A stretch of DNA of 54,405 nt from JBGQOJ01 sp052119585 (GTDB taxonomy: Bacteria; Pseudomonadota; Alphaproteobacteria; Rhodobacterales; Rhodobacteraceae): the NCBI RefSeq assembly GCF_052119585.1, contig NZ_JBGQOJ010000022.1, positions 1-54,405 of the forward strand. Direction: 5' to 3'. The position numbers were made by a program, and so were the translations under genes. Positions 52,468 to 54,405 of the stretch are shown here, piece by piece. Under the pieces are notes generated by a model, which made no database searches, was not told where the DNA came from, and saw nothing but the letters and a program-made list of their open reading frames with translations. The stretch's first letter is position 1; each line of letters starts with the position of its first letter.

Positions 52468-53415
52468 TTATTTGATGCCCGTTTCGGCATAATATTTCAG
52501 TGCGCCCGCATGATAGGGCGTAACGCCCGCGTCTCCATGCATATCGTCCGGATTGAAGGCCTTGAACGGCGGAAAGGTCGCGCCAAGCCCCTCTTTTCCG
52601 TCGTGGATGGCTTTGGTCATGGCATAGACTACATCGTCAGAGGCGGCGGCATTGGTGAAAATCACCTGCGGAAAGGTGAAGTATGTCGCGTCTTCCAGCA
52701 CACCCGGCGCAGAGCCCGCCTTTTTCACCGAGAAGAAACCGGTGGGCCAGTGTTTGCGAATGCGGGTCAGGGTTTCATCGGATGGGTCAGCGATTGCCAA
52801 AGCGCGCAACCCGCCGACGGCGGCATCCGCCTCGCGGACTTTGCCCGCACCATGGGCAAAGATAAAGCCGTCCGCCTCTCCGGCCATGAAGGCATCGGCA
52901 CCGGCGACGACGCTGGGCACATTGACGGGGATCATGTCGGCGCGGGTCAGACCGGCGCTGGCATAGATCGCGTCAAGCTGCGGCAGGATGGTGTTTTGCG
53001 CGGTATAGCCATCGACCATGCGTTTGCCTTTGAGATCGGCGATGGTCATGATGTCGCTGTCGGCGCGGACAAAGATCGCCTCTTGCAGGGGCATAAGTGT
53101 CGCGACCATTTGCAGGTTTGGGTTGGCGTTGCCTTCGAACCATGCCTTGCCCTCTTGGGCATAGTTGACCTCTTGCAGGTTGGCGATGCCGAATTCTATG
53201 CCGCCCGCGTTCAACAATGGGATGAACTGGTTCGGGCTGGTGGCGGGCTGTATCGTGGTGTTCAGGCCGGCCTCGTTTGCCACGTTGGCGATGGCGGTGC
53301 CGATGTTGTGGTAAAGCGATCCGGGGTTCGAGGTGGCAATGCCGACGTTCTGGGCGCTTGCCGCCCCCGCGCTGACAGCCACGGCGATTGCCGCGCTTGT
53401 AAAAAAGTGACGCAT
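52468..53415 (-). CDS. TAXI-family TRAP solute-binding protein
   Basis: A 315-residue periplasmic protein with a signal peptide (MRHFFTSAAIAVAVSAGAAS then AQ). The TAXI fold is recognisable: IATSNPGSLYHNIGTAIANV, GIEFGIANLQEVNYAQEGKA, IADLKGKRMVDGYTAQNTIL and PSVVAGADAFMAGEADGFIF. The start at 53413-53415 has GGGAGGAAC upstream; a longer frame to 53523 runs through the promoter. With the fused permease it forms a complete second TRAP system of the cluster. Confidence 0.93.
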   Translation of the reverse strand: MRHFFTSAAIAVAVSAGAASAQNVGIATSNPGSLYHNIGTAIANVANEAGLNTTIQPATSPNQFIPLLNAGGIEFGIANLQEVNYAQEGKAWFEGNANPNLQMVATLMPLQEAIFVRADSDIMTIADLKGKRMVDGYTAQNTILPQLDAIYASAGLTRADMIPVNVPSVVAGADAFMAGEADGFIFAHGAGKVREADAAVGGLRALAIADPSDETLTRIRKHWPTGFFSVKKAGSAPGVLEDATYFTFPQVIFTNAAASDDVVYAMTKAIHDGKEGLGATFPPFKAFNPDDMHGDAGVTPYHAGALKYYAETGIK

Positions 53416-53922
53416 CCTAGTTCCTCCCTGGTTGCGATATGTAGTCTCAATATACGAATATCTGCATTTTTTGCTTATTGTGAGACCTGAGTGGAAATCT
53501 ATCTGCATTTGGCCTTTGGGCAAGCAGAAATTTCAGCGGTATGATTTTGGCGGTTCGGGTGTGGACCAGACGGGTTGGACATACGAAAGATAAGGTTGAC
53601 CAGATATCCTTTGATAGCCGAAGTCGATGCCCACCGATTCGGGTGATTGGTCAGACGTGTTGCCTTAAACTGGCCTTGTCGAAATAGAACCAATTGTGAA
53701 AATTTTCCCAAATTTGATAACTTTCGGAAAGAATGATTCAACCACTGGTTGCTTAACCTTCTGAATTTAATGAAATTCATCTTAAGAATGTCATTCTTTA
53801 GCTTTGGCTGCCGGAATTTAATGTAAGCTGAACCAGTGCGCACAAGACTGTGTTTGTTGGCGGTGACCTCGTTTAGACAATTGGTGCGCGCATGAGAACC
53901 TGTTCATTTGCTGGAGGGACTC
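53416..53922. promoter_or_regulatory. Divergent promoter region of the catabolic cluster
   Basis: About 500 AT-rich bases without a supported gene. GTCTCA (53444-53449) and TGAGAC (53481-53486) form an inverted pair, and ATCTGCATTT occurs twice (53460-53469 and 53501-53510); either could be the operator of the IclR regulator. The distal part near 53.7 kb is very AT-rich and may hold the promoter of the response regulator. Confidence 0.5.
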
Positions 53923-54405
53923 GTGGGTCATATTGAAGAGAAAGATATTAGAATTGCGTTCGTTGACGATCATGAAATTGTACGTCGGGGACTAAGACAT
54001 ATTTTTGAAGGCGATGCCGGATTTACCGTGGTCGCCGAAGGTGGTTCAAGACAGGATGCCCTGTTGATTGCCGAGCGCGACGCGCCGGATGTCATGTTGA
54101 TTGACCTGCTGATGCCTGGCGGTGGTGGTATCGAGGCCCTGAAAGCGATCACCGAAGATCACCCCGCAATTCGCTGTGTGATCATCACGGCAAGCGACGA
54201 TGCGGCGATCGCGATGAAGGCGCTGAAGCTGGGCGCACGGGGGTATATCCTGAAGGGTGTCAGCGGGCGAAATCTTTTGGCTGCGATCCGCACCGTAATG
54301 GATGATGCGTCATATATCTCGCCGGAATCGGTGTTTGTCAAACAAGTTGTCCGCCGATTTCATGCGGCGTCTCTGATTTCAGGGGCGCTGATTTCGGTTT
54401 CGGGG
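53923..54405 (+). pseudogene. Response regulator, receiver domain, cut by an IS end
   Basis: A GTG start with GGAGGG upstream opens a receiver domain: IRIAFVDDHEIVRRGLRHIF, the phosphoacceptor Asp in VMLIDLLMPGGGG, Thr in VIITASDD and Lys in YILKGVSG. This is the NarL/LuxR-type layout. After SYISPE the frame runs into the end of an IS3-type element at about 54332 and stays open to the window edge, so the helix-turn-helix output domain is replaced. No stop is seen in the window. The truncated protein could at most act as a phosphate sink. Confidence 0.82.
54332..54405 (-). mobile_element. End of an IS3-family element entering the window
   Basis: TGTTTGTCAAACAAGTTGTC and the following bases, including GATTTCATGCGGCGTCTCTG, match the end of the IS3 remnant at 6481-6555 closely and in the same orientation. 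The transposase would lie on the minus strand beyond the window. Confidence 0.72.

Overview
The window reads as an alphaproteobacterial replicon of the Rhodobacterales (Roseobacter/Paracoccus type). The basis is GC-rich codon use, a denitrification cluster with NnrR-type boxes, many TRAP transporters, an Mrp-DUF971 fusion, and IS3/IS5/IS21/IS256 copies of the kind common in that order. Chromosome or plasmid cannot be decided from the sequence.

Region 1 (about 0.6-22.7 kb) is a mobile defence island. It lies between two direct repeats, each holding the 3' half of an initiator tRNA-fMet gene (688-733 and 22635-22741; the second copy is interrupted). Its left end carries an operon of two tyrosine recombinases and a large serine recombinase, with an excisionase-like gene upstream. 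The cargo is an unrecognised 236-residue protein and a full type I-C CRISPR-Cas system: cas3-cas5c-cas8c(with internal cas11c)-cas7c-cas4-cas1-cas2, a leader, and an array of 24 identical repeats with 23 spacers. After an IS256-type insertion and IS21 debris come a dead DISARM drmD and a two-gene Septu-like pair (PtuA ATPase plus PtuB HNH nuclease). A truncated integrase before the left repeat suggests repeated insertion at this site.

Region 2 (23.1-32.2 kb) is a denitrification block for nitrite to NO to N2O. It holds norCBQ with a truncated norD (minus strand), a DUF1858 protein, nnrS, a Crp/Fnr regulator of the NnrR/Dnr type, pseudoazurin, nirV and nirK. Four TTG-N8-CAA boxes sit in front of these transcription units and suggest one regulon. 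No nosZ or nitrate reductase is present in the window.

Region 3 (32.4-35.5 kb) is decaying: a headless, frameshifted TRAP binding-protein gene, a frameshifted methyltransferase, a LysR fragment and an RpoH-like sigma factor with a one-base frameshift. Region 4 (35.5-38.6 kb) is a translationally coupled Fe-S operon: a MarR-type regulator with six C-terminal cysteines, an Mrp-DUF971 carrier and an Nfu-DUF6522 fusion whose last codons come from an IS5-family insertion (38596-39645).

Region 5 (39.7-53.4 kb) is a minus-strand catabolic cluster. It contains a TAXI-type TRAP transporter, an IclR regulator, an ACMSD-like amidohydrolase, a flavin hydroxylase, a P450, a DctPQM TRAP transporter, a ThDP decarboxylase-like enzyme and an aldehyde dehydrogenase. 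This looks like uptake and oxidation of an aromatic or other organic acid; the substrate is not identifiable. The window ends in a response-regulator gene cut by an IS3-type element whose end matches the IS3 remnant at 6481.
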